Shown piece by piece: positions 34,866 through 46,000 of a DNA stretch of 64,000 nt. A model generated the notes under the pieces. It did not search any database and had not been told where the DNA came from. It was given only the letters and a program-made list of their open reading frames with translations. Origin of the DNA: Takakia lepidozioides (lineage: Eukaryota > Streptophyta > Takakiopsida > Takakiales > Takakiaceae); assembly GCA_030704615.1 (NCBI GenBank), contig CM060733.1, positions 67,208,001-67,272,000 of the forward strand, written 5' to 3'. How positions within the stretch are numbered: position 1 is the first letter of the stretch; every line of letters begins with the position of its first letter. Position numbers and translations under genes: made by a program.

Positions 34866-35125
34866 TATCTGCGACCACCAGCATGGGGGTGGTCGCAATA
34901 TTTTTCTGTTTTTTTAATAGGTGCGACCACCATTATGGGGGTGGTTGCAACAAAAAAAAAATTAAAAAAAATTAATAATATTTGTGACTACGAGCATGGA
35001 GGTGGTCGCAGCATTATTTTTTTTTTAATAGGTGCGACCACCAGCAGGGGGGTGGTCGCAGCAATTTTCTGTTTTTTAATATCTGCGACCACCAGCATGA
35101 GGGTGGTCGCAACAGTTTTTTTTTT
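34866..35125 (+). repeat. Palindrome array, family 2a (GCGACCACC..GGTGGTCGC), upstream of hAT gene
   Basis: Five units of the form GCGACCACC-AGCATGGG-GGTGGTCGC alternate with poly-A/T-rich spacers, about 50 bp apart. The array ends about 85 bp upstream of the TATA box of the hAT gene. It is the same family as at 38345-39655 and 51020-51190. In the units near 35000 one arm is degraded. Confidence 0.85.
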
Positions 35126-35209
35126 AAAATAACATGTGACTTCCTCGTGCGACCTGGCGTAGCATTGGATTCTGATTCGTCGAGCGTGTGAGGCTTGGAG
35201 GCTGGATGG

Positions 35210-35218
35210 TATATAAGG
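35210..35218 (+). promoter_or_regulatory. TATA box of hAT transposase gene
   Basis: TATATAAGG, followed about 15 bp later by CCTCTCACTTCTTTT. This matches the TATA plus pyrimidine-rich arrangement in front of the RING-2 and kinase-2 genes. Confidence 0.55.
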
Positions 35219-35528
35219 TGGTCCCAATGCCTCTCACTTCTTTTGTGGCAAACACTTTTGTGACGAATGAATGTTCTCTATTCCTTGAGCAAGAGTGTAC
35301 GCCCAAGAGGAGGGTGCGGACCGTTTGCTGTTGTGGCTTCCACCAGAGCCACTGCAGCAAATTGTCGAAAAGCACAATACTACATGGTGCATTGATCCAC
35401 TTGGATTGATGTCGTAGTATTGGGCCATCACATTCAATTCTAACTTCTATTGCTCTTGACAAATCTACCAAGTACACTAGTGTTCTTCGTTTAACCTTAA
35501 GTCTGTGGTTAGGGTTTTGGGTGTGAGG

Positions 35529-38032
35529 ATGAGGGAGGAGTGGATTCCTTGGTTCACCGTAGACCCGCACAAAAAGGACGGTGTTCAATGCAATCTATGT
35601 GCATTGAAGCTGGCGGGTCGCAAAGATCGCATGTTATATCACCTCGGCTATAGAGATGGGAAGAATGCAGGGGTTAGTTTGTGCCCAAAAGCCTCTATGC
35701 GAGTGAAAGCCCACTTTGCCCAATGTTGAGGTAATATCCCACCGTCTCTTGATGTGGCCGCGGCTTCTGAGCCAAACACTCCAGGTTCGAATCAAAATGT
35801 CCCTCAGAGTTGTACCCAGGGGGATTCTTGCGAGGCATCTGCTATTCGTGGAGAAGCCGGTGGGTCAGGAGCAACACCCGATTGTACGCCAGCACTTGTA
35901 CGGACCAGACCATTGAGGCAACAATCAATGCAAGAAGGCTTAAATTTGTCGCACAGGAGGACTCTGGATAAGAAGTGGCCCCAATTTTTCTACGAGGCTA
36001 ATATTCCGTTCAATGTCTCGAGGCTTCCTGCATTTGTGGCTGCTGTCAAAGCCACGTCCGATTCCAAGTCCACATACATGCCTCCGAGTTATCGCGATCT
36101 CCGCACAGGATTACTAAAAGAGGCTATGTCTGACCTCACCCAAAAGGTGAATGAAAAGACAAGTGATTCTCTCCGGAAATATGGAAGCACTATATGTGCG
36201 GACGGTTGGAGTTCTGTTACTAATTGACCACTGTTCCATGTCATGCTGGTCTGTCCTGCGGGGGAACAATTTTTGGGATCCGTTGACACAAGCGGGGAGA
36301 GAAAAGATGCACGTTATCAAGCAGGGTTGTTGACGAGTTTCATCGATGAAATTGGAGCTGATAAAATTGTCCAAGTGTGCACGGACAGTGCATCTAACAT
36401 GATTAATATGGCCAATATTTTGATGGTACGATATCCCCATCTATATTACCAAGGGTGTGCTGTCATATCTTTGATCTCCTTTTGGAGGATTGGGGAAAAG
36501 AATCATGGATGAAACAACTAATAAAAATGGCAAAGTCGGTTGTGACGTTCATTCGTACACATCACATCCCTCTGACATTGTTTAGAAAGCATGAACCCAA
36601 ATACAGCCTTAGGAACCCGGATGAAACCCGCTTTGCCACAAACTTTTTGATGGTGGATCGACTTGTGACTGTGAGGGCGGGTCTGGAGCAGGTGATCATT
36701 GACCCTCAATGGGATGCGTATGTGGGCACCTTATGCGACTCTCGTAAGTCCAAGTCTTTGAGCAAAAGTTGGAGGGACCGCGCAATCATTCGCTCCGACA
36801 ATTTCTGGGCGAAATGTGCAAATTTTGTGTACATGGTGGAGCCGGTGTTGATTGCTTTGCGGGAGTTTGATGGAAAACAACCAATAATGGGTAAAACATG
36901 GTTGATATTGGAAAACCTTGAGACGCACGTGCAATCCTTGAGGCGTCCTCCATTTTCTATGGATGATGATTTTGCGGCAAGGACCGAGGATGCATTTTAC
37001 GACCGCAAACGAATGGTTCGCACGGACTTGCATTATGCGGGGGGTATCTGAAGAATCTGCCTCAGAGGTCCAATCTAGCAGCAATGATAACACCGACGCC
37101 GCGAGGAACTCCGACTCCGACGGTTGGGATGGGTCCGCTGATGTGAGCAATCCTCCACATGTCCCATATGAATTTAATGACGATGATGCTGCAATGCATC
37201 CATCCTTCGATGACCTTATTGTTGATGAACTGCGACATGGTGTCATCCCAATTGCGGACCCCATTTCCCCAGTGGAGCACACTCTCAACAATGAAGTTGT
37301 GGTCAACTCTCCCCCACCATGAGTTCCACGTACTACGGGAGATATGCAGGTCGAATCGTCGGATGATGACAACCGGCCGTTGTCATTCCTTCACCGACAT
37401 CGTGCCCCTGTGAACCTTGCTTCATCTCACGCCGCTCCATCTCATGTTTCTCTTTCTCAAGCCGGTCCATCCCATGTTGGTCCATCTAGTTTCTCTCCCC
37501 CTCATGTAATTCCTTCCATCTCTACTGGGAGATGCTTCTTCTGCTGCGAGACTTCTGCAAGTCGAACCATCGGATGACGACGACCGGCCATTGTCGTTTC
37601 ATCTGGTCCGATGACGTCCGCATGTGAACCGTGCTCCCTCGACCTTCACTGATCCATCTCATGCCCCTTCCTCTCATGTCGGCCCCTCTGTGTACGTGCG
37701 AGTAGCCTTCCTCTTACGAGACCTACTCCAATGCCACCACAAAATCCGGAACAAGCCCTGAAACGGCAGAGAATTGTACAACATTTTGTTGATGACCGAC
37801 CTGTGAACATGTCTGATACCCTAGATGGTATTCATGATAAGAGTGGAAATCGACCAGAGAGACAACTGAACGTACTCCGAGGACGACTACAGATCCAACG
37901 GTCAGTTGCCTCTGGAAACGTGGAGATCATGATTCTAGCACTGATCATGGGAACGGGGGTGAAGTGAGTGGGGACAAAGATTTTGTACTAGGCGTGAGAT
38001 CAGACCATCGTCGTCGTTCCAGACGGAACTAG
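35529..38032 (+). pseudogene. Broken hAT-family transposase (BED finger, DUF659-type), element 2
   Basis: The start MREEW at 35529 is followed by a BED-like zinc finger (VQCNLC..YHL..C, 35580-35730). The DUF659/hAT core follows: CADGWSS with the first catalytic Asp (about 36205), CTDSASNM with the second (about 36380), LLLEDWGKE (about 36475), DETRFATNFLMVDRL (about 36630) and DLHYAGG (about 37030). The hAT C-terminal dimerisation domain, normally next, is missing: the frame jumps straight to an acidic Ser/Asp tail (about 37050), a Ser/Pro/His-rich repeat region and a basic C-terminus ending at 38030-38032. Breaks: TGA at 35727, TGA at 36225 where CGA (Arg) is expected, a frameshift near 36460 and another near 37050, and TGA at 37320. 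Intact relatives cut and paste DNA with 8-bp target duplications. This copy is inactive. Confidence 0.75.
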
Positions 38033-38344
38033 GTACAGCTATAACTTTTGTCACGTGATGTGTAGTATGTTTCCATGGATATCCATGTTTCAGTTTGGGT
38101 ACATGCATACGTGTACGAAAATAAAAATGGTGGAATATGTGTACCCAAGAAAGGGTTTGGTGGTTGTGCGTGTGTTTGTGTTTCGTCATTACCTTTACAT
38201 TGTTGATTTCCTATTATGGTTTCGAAAGCCACAAAGGCCAGGTGCAGCTCCCAACATTCATCTTCCCCTTCACAAATCCATGGGGAGTCGATACATGTGC
38301 TTTTCATCTGCCTCTCCAAACATACATATAGGTGCAAGGGGACC

Positions 38345-38466
38345 AACCTCCTGGTGGTCACACCTATTTTTTTTTAAACAATTGTGTGACCACCAGTAGC
38401 GGTCGTCGCAACTGTTAAAATAAAAGAAAAATATTGCGACCACCCCCCTGCTGGTAGTCGCACCTA
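38345..38466 (+). repeat. Palindrome array, family 2b, first block
   Basis: Two to three GTGACCACC..GGTCGTCGC / GCGACCACC..GGTAGTCGC units follow the hAT 3' region. Confidence 0.75.
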
Positions 38467-38761
38467 TTTACTGATTTAATAGGTAGTAAGTTAGTACGTA
38501 GTAAGGGGGGGGTTCCCTTATATAGCCTCTCAGGGTGGTGGGACCCTTCTAGAAGGCCCTGAACAGATGTCAACCCTGCAGGACTCCCTATTCTAAATTT
38601 AGCCAATTCCTCCATTCTTTTTTTGGACCCCTCATCTCATTCCTTAATACACGTGGCTTTCCTTCAAAGGCGCCCCACTCTAATTCCTGGACAACTCTAG
38701 AATCAGGGCCCGAATGAAACTGCTCTGCATATTATTCGCACATATTTAACAAAAAGAAAAA
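38467..38761. repeat. Insertion in array, includes SINE-like copy B (38615-38735)
   Basis: Non-palindromic DNA splits the array. 38615-38735 is a diverged copy of 26095-26215 (TTTTTTTGGACCCC, CTAATTCCTGGACAACTC, CAGGGCCC). Confidence 0.45.
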
Positions 38762-38885
38762 TGGTCCGACCACCCCCCTGCTGGTGGTCGCAGCTATTTA
38801 AAAATAGAAAATTCTGCGACCACCCCCTTGCTGGTGGTCGCCCCTAAAAAGAAATGGTGCGACCACCCCCCTGCTAGTGGTCGTA
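38762..38885 (+). repeat. Palindrome array, family 2b, second block
   Basis: Three GCGACCACCCCC-TGCT-GGTGGTCGC units with A-rich spacers. Confidence 0.8.
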
Positions 38886-38924
38886 GATTTTATTTTATTT
38901 TTAATTTTTAATTTTTTTGGGAAA

Positions 38925-39120
38925 CACCTGGGAGCGACAGCTCACAAATCAGGCCCCTTAGTAGTGAGAGGAGAAAATAACCTTTTCATTTATGCGCCAA
39001 GAGGCGTAGGAATGGGGCACCACACACGAACCATACCACACCCATCAAGTAGCAAGATTTGACCCCAGAATCATCCGGGTCGCACTCAGTGCACTTAACC
39101 AATTGAGCTACTGACTGTTG
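38925..39120 (-). mobile_element. tRNA-derived SINE-like insertion in palindrome array
   Basis: On the minus strand, 39117-39050 looks like a degenerate tRNA. It has an A-box-like TAGCTCAATTGGTTAAG, a B-box-like GGGGTCAAATC, and closing stems AGTAGC and GCTACT at the ends of a segment of about 66 nt. A non-repetitive body of about 125 bp follows. The unit interrupts the 50-bp array, as an insertion would. It could be a tRNA pseudogene rather than a SINE head. No A-tail or target duplication was confirmed. Confidence 0.4.
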
Positions 39121-39144
39121 GTAGATATTAAAAAATCGGAAAAT

Positions 39145-39655
39145 TATGCGACCACCCCCTACGACCACCCCCCTGCTGGTGGTCACATATATTAAAGAAA
39201 AGGAAAATAGTGCGACCACCAGCAGGTGGTGGTTGCACCTATTTGTTTTAAACAAGATTTCTGCGACTACCCCCCTGCTGGTGGTCGCGCCTATTAAAAA
39301 AAAGAAAATTTATGCGACCACCTCCCTGCTGGTGGTCGCACCTATTAAAAATAAAAAAATCTGCGACCACCCCCCTGCTGGTGGTCTCATCCATTAAGAA
39401 AAATAAAAAAAATTTGCGACCACCCCGCTACTGCTGGTCGCACCCATTAAAAAAATTAAAAAAAATTGCTACCACCCCCCTGTTGGTGGTCCCACCTATT
39501 AAAATAAATAAAAAATCTACGACCACCCTTCTGCTGGTGGTCGCACCTATTAAAAAAAATAAAATTTCTTCAACCACCCCCCTGCTGGTGGTCGCACATA
39601 ATAAAGAAAAGAAAAAATGATGCAACCACCCCCTGCTGGCGGTCGCAGCTATTAC
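39145..39655 (+). repeat. Palindrome array, family 2b, main block upstream of RING-2
   Basis: About ten units GCGACCACC-CCCCTGCT-GGTGGTCGC, each followed by ACCTATTAAAAA-type spacer. Left arms start at about 39148, 39212, 39263, 39314, 39363, 39416, 39468, 39518, 39570 and 39622: a very regular period of about 51 bp. The array ends about 50 bp before the RING-2 TATA box. Open frames across it are only the palindrome read as repeated peptide. Confidence 0.88.
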
Positions 39656-39705
39656 TAGCATGCGCAGTCATGATGACATCGCGCGCCCCGAGTGTGGGGG
39701 GGGGC

Positions 39706-39712
39706 TTATAAG
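39706..39712 (+). promoter_or_regulatory. TATA box of RING-2 gene
   Basis: TTATAAG(G) follows CGCGCGCC and a G-run and precedes CTCTCCCTCACTTTTCTCC. CGCGCGCC also occurs just upstream of the kinase-2 TATA box. Confidence 0.5.
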
Positions 39713-40073
39713 GCCTTGGAAGCCATTCTCTCCCTCACTTTTCTCCACACCAGGACTTGGTGGGCGATGGGATGTTACATTCATTGTCATTGAGTCCAAG
39801 TGAGAGGGGTGCTATTGGTTGGGTGGGGGGTATTTTGGGCCGTAGGTTTCTACGAAATCGATGTTGAGTACCTCCCGGGAAGCCCTCCTCCGGCACCCAT
39901 GTTTTTTTCATTGCACATTGCGTCATATCACTTAGAACTGCCGAGGGAGTGACACGTGCCTCTAGTACTTGGGGATGATTAATTAGGGAGTAGGATTAGG
40001 TACGATTTAGGAGGGTTGGGAGAGCATTTTTCTTAGCAAACACCTATCGAGTAGGGTTAAGCCAGAGCCATAA

Positions 40074-42546
40074 ATGGCGGAGGAGGAAGACAGAGGAGGT
40101 CATCCCAGGGATGACGATAATGAACCTGGTTTTCCAAAAAAAACACCAAAAAGGGCCAGGCGCGAACTTCGTTGGGACATATACAATGACCCCAACATTC
40201 TTGCGGAACCAGGTTGGGAAGTTTGGAAGTTGGGGCAGCGGTGGTCACTTGGTGACTACAGGAAATTTGTGGACTGGTGTCACATAAATCGTTTGTGGCC
40301 CAAAGATAGGCATGATCCACAAACCAAACAAAATCAAGCTAGCTTGCATTCCTGCGCCAACCCACATTTCCGACACAGGGCAGAGGAGGTACATACAACA
40401 TTGTGGGGTCAACCGCTCGTCAACAACAAGGTCCCGTATTTATTTGCGGTCATGTTGTAGACAGAGTTGATTTTATTGCAACCAGTGGATTGGCAAACTG
40501 CCACTGCGAGACAGTATACTAGACTATACATGTTCTCTGATATCCCAGACTTGTATATACGTCAAGGGCAGGACATCATACAGTTGGATGGAAACGATGA
40601 GGTGGAAGAAGGAGGAAAGGCAGACCAACCTCCAGATTACACGCCACAGGTCTCCGCAGCCGGGCCTTCAACGTCTGAGGTGAAGGGGGGCGAGGTACGC
40701 TCTCCGTTGGAGGAACAGTTGGCCGCACATGAACATCACATCAAGGACCTGTAGGACATTGTTCATTTGCAACGGTAGCAAATAGCAAAGTTGCTGGAAA
40801 GAATGGGGTTGGGGACTCTCGACAGCGTACGCGGTGTGCTTTAAGACCCGAGGCCAATCACCAACGAGCAAGACATATTGGCGCGTTTGAATATGCCATT
40901 AATGGACATTGATCGCATCATCGACGGGGTTGACTCAATCGAGCATGGGAATGAAGTACAAACGCCTGAACTAGACCCGGCGAGGGTTGAGGAAGAAAGA
41001 CTTGCGGCGGAGAGGGCAAGAAAAGGGAAGGACCCCATAGTGGAAACTGGGGAATGTTTTGCCGTGCAAATTACATCGGGGCCCAAGAACAAGAATTAGA
41101 GCAGCTAATGGGGGAACGCGAGTAAGCTAGGGCTGCATATCGGTACTCAAATGTCATGCAAATCCGATTGTGGCCATGGTTGAAGGGGAATTGGCGGAAT
41201 TGGGTGACATAGACGGGTCATCTAGCATCGCGGGAAACACGGATAGAAGAAGCGTTGTCCTCCCTCCAACGTGCAGCATGTTTGTCAAATCGAAGCGTAG
41301 ATAACATCTATGCTAATTTGCAAAGGCACACCACTGTGCGTGATATATTCACGTCGAAGTACACTGGATTCACCACATGGGGTGATGTGGATGTCATGTT
41401 TGAGCACTGTGTGCATACAATTTCTGATACCAATAAGAGCATAAACTGGGATTTGGAAGTAGAGGAGGAGTGGGACAGCAAGCCGAGGATGTCATCCTAC
41501 ATTCATGACGATAAACGGACGTGGATACCACGGAGCAATCCAGCGTCATGGGTAACAGATGGTACGGTGTACACAATGTGCCTAAACCCTTAGGGAGGCT
41601 ATATGCTTGGTTCATGTGGCCATTTGTTCCATCCCGCATGTCTCATATCGGCAGCCATGCGAGCCAGCCAATGCCTAACTACCGTGGACCAATCCATCGA
41701 CGTTTCTACGAGTTATTTGGGTTGCAAGACAATATGCCCACGAGATACGAGTACAACTGATACAACATGCCATTGGATATATCGCCTTACGGTTTTTTAA
41801 ATTGGCAGCACTGGGGGGAGACAATGACATGAGATGCTCCAAGAGAGATGCACGCCTTGGATGCGAAGACGTTAACTAGGGTTAAAGATCCAGTGACCTT
41901 TTGAGTGACATCCAACTGGGAAATAACCGTGCGTGCTAGAGGCATACGGGACCCAGTCCAAAGGGAGCTTTTTTGCCGGATCTTGGGAGGGCATTGGAGC
42001 TGTACTAGACAAAGATTCTTCCGACTGCTTGAGGATTTGTGGGTGCCAACGGAAAATGACCCATACAATCACGAACCGATTGGGAGAGACCTATTTCTGA
42101 GGGAGTTGGAGGCCGCTAGCATCCGTTGGGAGGATATGAATGAGACGTACTAGGTGCCTCGTCGGGATGAAGGGTCATTTCTTCTAGAGTTGCGCAGAGA
42201 CCCCCAATAGGAGGAGGTGTTGGACAATTTCAAGGCTGCCATCACGAGTGTTGTAAAGTATTGGCAGAATACATGGCATGACCAAGTTGCCCTTATTCCA
42301 AGGGTGTTCTTGTCACTTCCAAACATATCGGATTTAATTGAAAAATTGCATGAAGCCGTAGCAAGAGCGACACACCCGGCTCTGGCAAATGTGGAAGAGA
42401 GTCAGCACTCGCCTAGAACGATACGCATGATGGCAAGGGTGGACCACACAACACCGGGTCCCTCTTTGACCACTCGAGCTCTCCGTACTGGTGGAGGCAC
42501 GTCCTCTACACCCGGAGCATCTTCATCAACATCTGGAGATGACTAG
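40074..42546 (+). pseudogene. Broken RING-type gene, copy 2 (element 2)
   Basis: The start MAEEEDRG is preceded by a leader of about 360 bp. In order: basic KKTPKRARR; the conserved domain LRWDIYNDP..EPGWEVW..YRKFVDWCHINRLWP; TLWGQPL; a coiled-coil-like LEEQLAAHEHHIKDL; an EEERLAAERARK charged helix; and NRSVDNIYANLQR..WGDVDVMFEHC. A damaged RING follows at about 41570-41690: CLNP, LGSCGHLFHPACL kept, but the final C-x2-C pair is lost. Then comes the C-terminal domain to EESQHSPR and a Ser/Thr-rich tail. In-frame stops lie at 40458, 40752, 40777, 40842, 41592, 41758, 42151 and 42208, with frameshifts near 41100-41250 and 41600-41700. Several stops are TAG where CAG or TGG fits. It is homologous to RING-1 at roughly half the residues. 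Confidence 0.7.
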
Positions 42547-42619
42547 AAAGGCTAGAAACGTAGGGAGTAGGCCAAAGGTCTCCGGTTACGAAAACTTAAA
42601 TGTGCAACCCATTGTATAG

Positions 42620-43020
42620 TCTACGTAATTTTTGGAAATATGAGGTTCATCCTTTGAACCATTTTTGAATGACCTCATACTTGTTCGGTACCTGTTTGAC
42701 GGCATGTACAATATACTGGCAAAGTTTCAAAACAATCAAAAAATTGCTGAATGAAGATACCATTGGTTCACCCATTGCAATATTTTAAATCGAACTCATA
42801 CTTGTCCGGTACCTTTAAGAGGGCATGTACAATGCAATGGCAAAGTTTGAAAGCATTCAGAAATCGGCACATCAAGTAACCATTGGTTTCTCCTGTAAAC
42901 CATTTTTTATTGTTCTCATACTTGTCTGGTCCATGTAAGAGGCATGTAGAACATACTGGCAAAATTTCAAATCATTCAAATTTTTTTTTATCAAGGAACC
43001 TTTGGTTTATCCTTTTCACC
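42620..43020 (+). repeat. About 120-bp repeats, block A
   Basis: Three diverged units contain TCATACTTGTCCGGTACC, GAGGGCATGTACAA and CAAAGTTTCAAA. Further units lie at 47230-47400, 47700-48260 and 48830-48990. Confidence 0.7.
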
Positions 43021-43069
43021 ATTAACGATTAATCACAAATAAATGAACAGACGAATAAATCATTTGCCT

Positions 43070-46000
43070 CCAAATAATTTTGGTTCGCTTTGAGTCTTGG
43101 CCAGTATATTCAATGTACCATGGAAGAGGCCCCAGAGTAATATGAGATCAATCGAAATTCGTTCAATGGGCCAACGGATGGTTGCCCATCCAAATGATTT
43201 TCGTTCGCTTTGAGACTTGGCCAGTGTGTACAATGTACCCTCTAATAGGTTCCAGTGTAATATGAGATCAATCGAAATTTGTTCGATGGGCCGATGAGGC
43301 GTTCACTTGTCATCTGGTTTTTGTTCATTGCGAAAAAGAAATCCTGCAATGCGTGCACGGCTATTGCACCCATTGAACGGATGTGGTTGAAGTCCCTCTT
43401 TTTCCCGCATGTGCTTGAACATGTGTGCGACACATGTGCGGAGACACAACAGACAAATAAATCATTTGCCTCCCCATCGACACCAAGCCATTCCATAATG
43501 TAATTGAATTTAAATTAATTTTAAGCCAATAAATAGGTTTGCACTGCCTTTCATTGGGGGTTTCTGGCACGTATCAATTTTGTTTTTGACTGGTTTTGCA
43601 GCTTCGAGCATCCCACTGCTACTCCCCCGCCAAAATTTGGACCAATTAAAATAAAAAAAATGTTCTCTTCGCTCACTATTGCAGAACTCTCTATGAAGAA
43701 TGTATGAAGTAGAGCGCAAATCAAGTTTGGAGTATAAAACGAGCAAGAAACTGTGGTTTTGGGTCCAAATAAATTTTGATTGCTCCCAAATTTGGCATGC
43801 ACGTTGCATATGGAGTCATTACACGTCCCATTCAAAAATAGAATGAAAAAAAAAACATGAGCACGCGAAACGCAGTCCAACAGGTCCCAAAGTAATAGGA
43901 GATCCAACAGAATACATTCATTGGATGAGTGGATGGTTGCCCATCCAAATCATTTTTGTTTGCTTCCAAACTTTGCCAGTACGTTCGAGACACCTTCTCA
44001 CAGGTCCCGGATTAATATCACATCAATCGAAATTCATTCGATGGCTCAACGGATGGCTGGTCATTGAAATGATTTTGGTTCGCTCTGAGACTTGGCCACT
44101 AAGTTCAATGTGCCATGTAAGAGGTCCCAGAGTAATATGAGATCAATCGAAATTCGTTCAGTAGGCCAACGGATGGTTGCCCATCCAAATGATTTTCATT
44201 CGCTTTGAAACTTGGCCAGTGTGTTCAATGTACCCTCTGATACGTCCCAGTGTAATACGAGATCAATCAAAATTTGTTCGATTGTCCAATGAGGCGTTCA
44301 CTTGTCATCTGGTTTTTGTTAATGCGATAAAGAAATCATGCAATGCGTGCACGGCTATTGCACCCATTGAATGGATGTGGTTGAAGCCCCTCTTTTGCCC
44401 CCATGTGCTGGAACATGTGTAGAGACACATTAGACGAATAAATCATTTGCCTCCCCATCGACGCGTTCACCCCTCAAGCTATTCCACAATTTAATTTAAT
44501 TTAATTTAATTTTAAGCCAATAAATAGGTTTGCACTGCCTTTCATTGGGGATTTCTGGCACGTATGGATTTTTTTTTTGGCTCAATTTTGTTTTGCGGCT
44601 TCAAGCATCCCACCACTACTCCCCCGCCAAAATTTGGACCAATCAAAAATGCCCCCAAAAAAAAATGTTCTCTTCGCTCACTATTGCAAAACTCTCTATG
44701 AAGAGTGCATGAAATTGAATAAAAATCAAGTTTGGAGTACTAAACAGGGAAGAAACCATGGTTTTGGGTCCAAATGAATTATGTTTGCTCCCAAATTTGG
44801 CACGCATGTTGCATATGGCTACATTACACGCCCCATTAAAAAACGGAATGAAAATAAAATCGTGAGCACACGAAACACAGTCCAACAGGTCCTAAAGCAA
44901 TAGCAGATCGAGCGGAATACATTCAACGGGTGAACGGATGGTTGCCCATCCAAATCATTTTTGTTTGCTTCCAAACTTTGCCAGTACGTTTAAGACACCT
45001 TCTCACAGGTCCCAGACTAATATCAGATCAATCGAAATTCATTCGATGGCTCAACGGATGGTTGGCCATCGAAATGATTTTGGTTCGCTTTAAGACTTGG
45101 CCACTGTGTTCAATGTGCCATGTAAGAGGCCCCAGAGTAATATGAGATCAATCGAAATTTGTTCAATGGGCCAACGGATGGTTGCCCATCCAAATGATTT
45201 TCGTTCGCTTTGAAACTTGGTCAGTGTCTTCAATGTATCCTCTGATACCTCCCAGTGTAATACGAGATCAATCAAAATTTGCTCGATTGTCCAATGAGGC
45301 GTTCATTTGTCATCTGGTTTTTGTTCAATGCGAAAAAGAAATCCTGCAATGCGTGCACAGCTATTGCACCCATTGAACGGATGTGGTTGAAGCCCCTCTT
45401 TTGCCCGCATGTGCTTGAACATGTGTGCGACACATGTGTGGAGACACATTAGACGAATAAATCATTTGCCTCCCCATCGACACGTTCACCCCTCAAGCTA
45501 TTCCACAATTTAATTGAATTTTAATTTTAATCCAATAAATAGGTTTGCACTGTCTTTCATTGGGGGTTTCTGGCACGTATCGATTTTGTTTTTGACTGGT
45601 TTTGCAGCTTCAAGCATCCCACTGCTACTCCCCTGCCAAAATTTGGACCAATAAAAAATGCCCCAAACAAAAAGTGTTCTCTTCGCTCACTATTGCAAAA
45701 CTTTCTATAAAGCATGCATGAAGTTGAACACAAATCAAGTTTGGAGTGCAAAACGGGCAAGAAACTGTGGTTTTGGGTCCAAATGAATTTTGATCGCTCC
45801 CAAATTTGGCACGCACGCTGCATATGGAGTCATTACACGCCCCATTCAAAAACGGAATGAAAAAAAAAACATTAGCACGCGAAACGCAGTCCAACAGAAT
45901 ACATTCAATGGGTGAGCGGATGGTTGCCCATCCAAATCATTTTTGTTTGCTTCCAAACTTTGTCAATACGTTCGAGACACCCTCTCACAGGTCCCGGACT

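Noticed and set aside
34866-38466. hAT gene as a separate small transposon nested in the palindrome array
   Set aside because: Not fully excluded. I prefer a shared unit because the hAT promoter has the same array, TATA and pyrimidine layout as the RING and kinase genes, and I saw no short terminal repeats or target duplication at its edges. This remains the main alternative to the large-element model.
39146-39620. Open frames encoding repeated ATTPLLVVAPIK-type peptides
   Set aside because: They are the palindrome array translated. The array has a near-51-bp period (17 codons), so frames stay open by accident.
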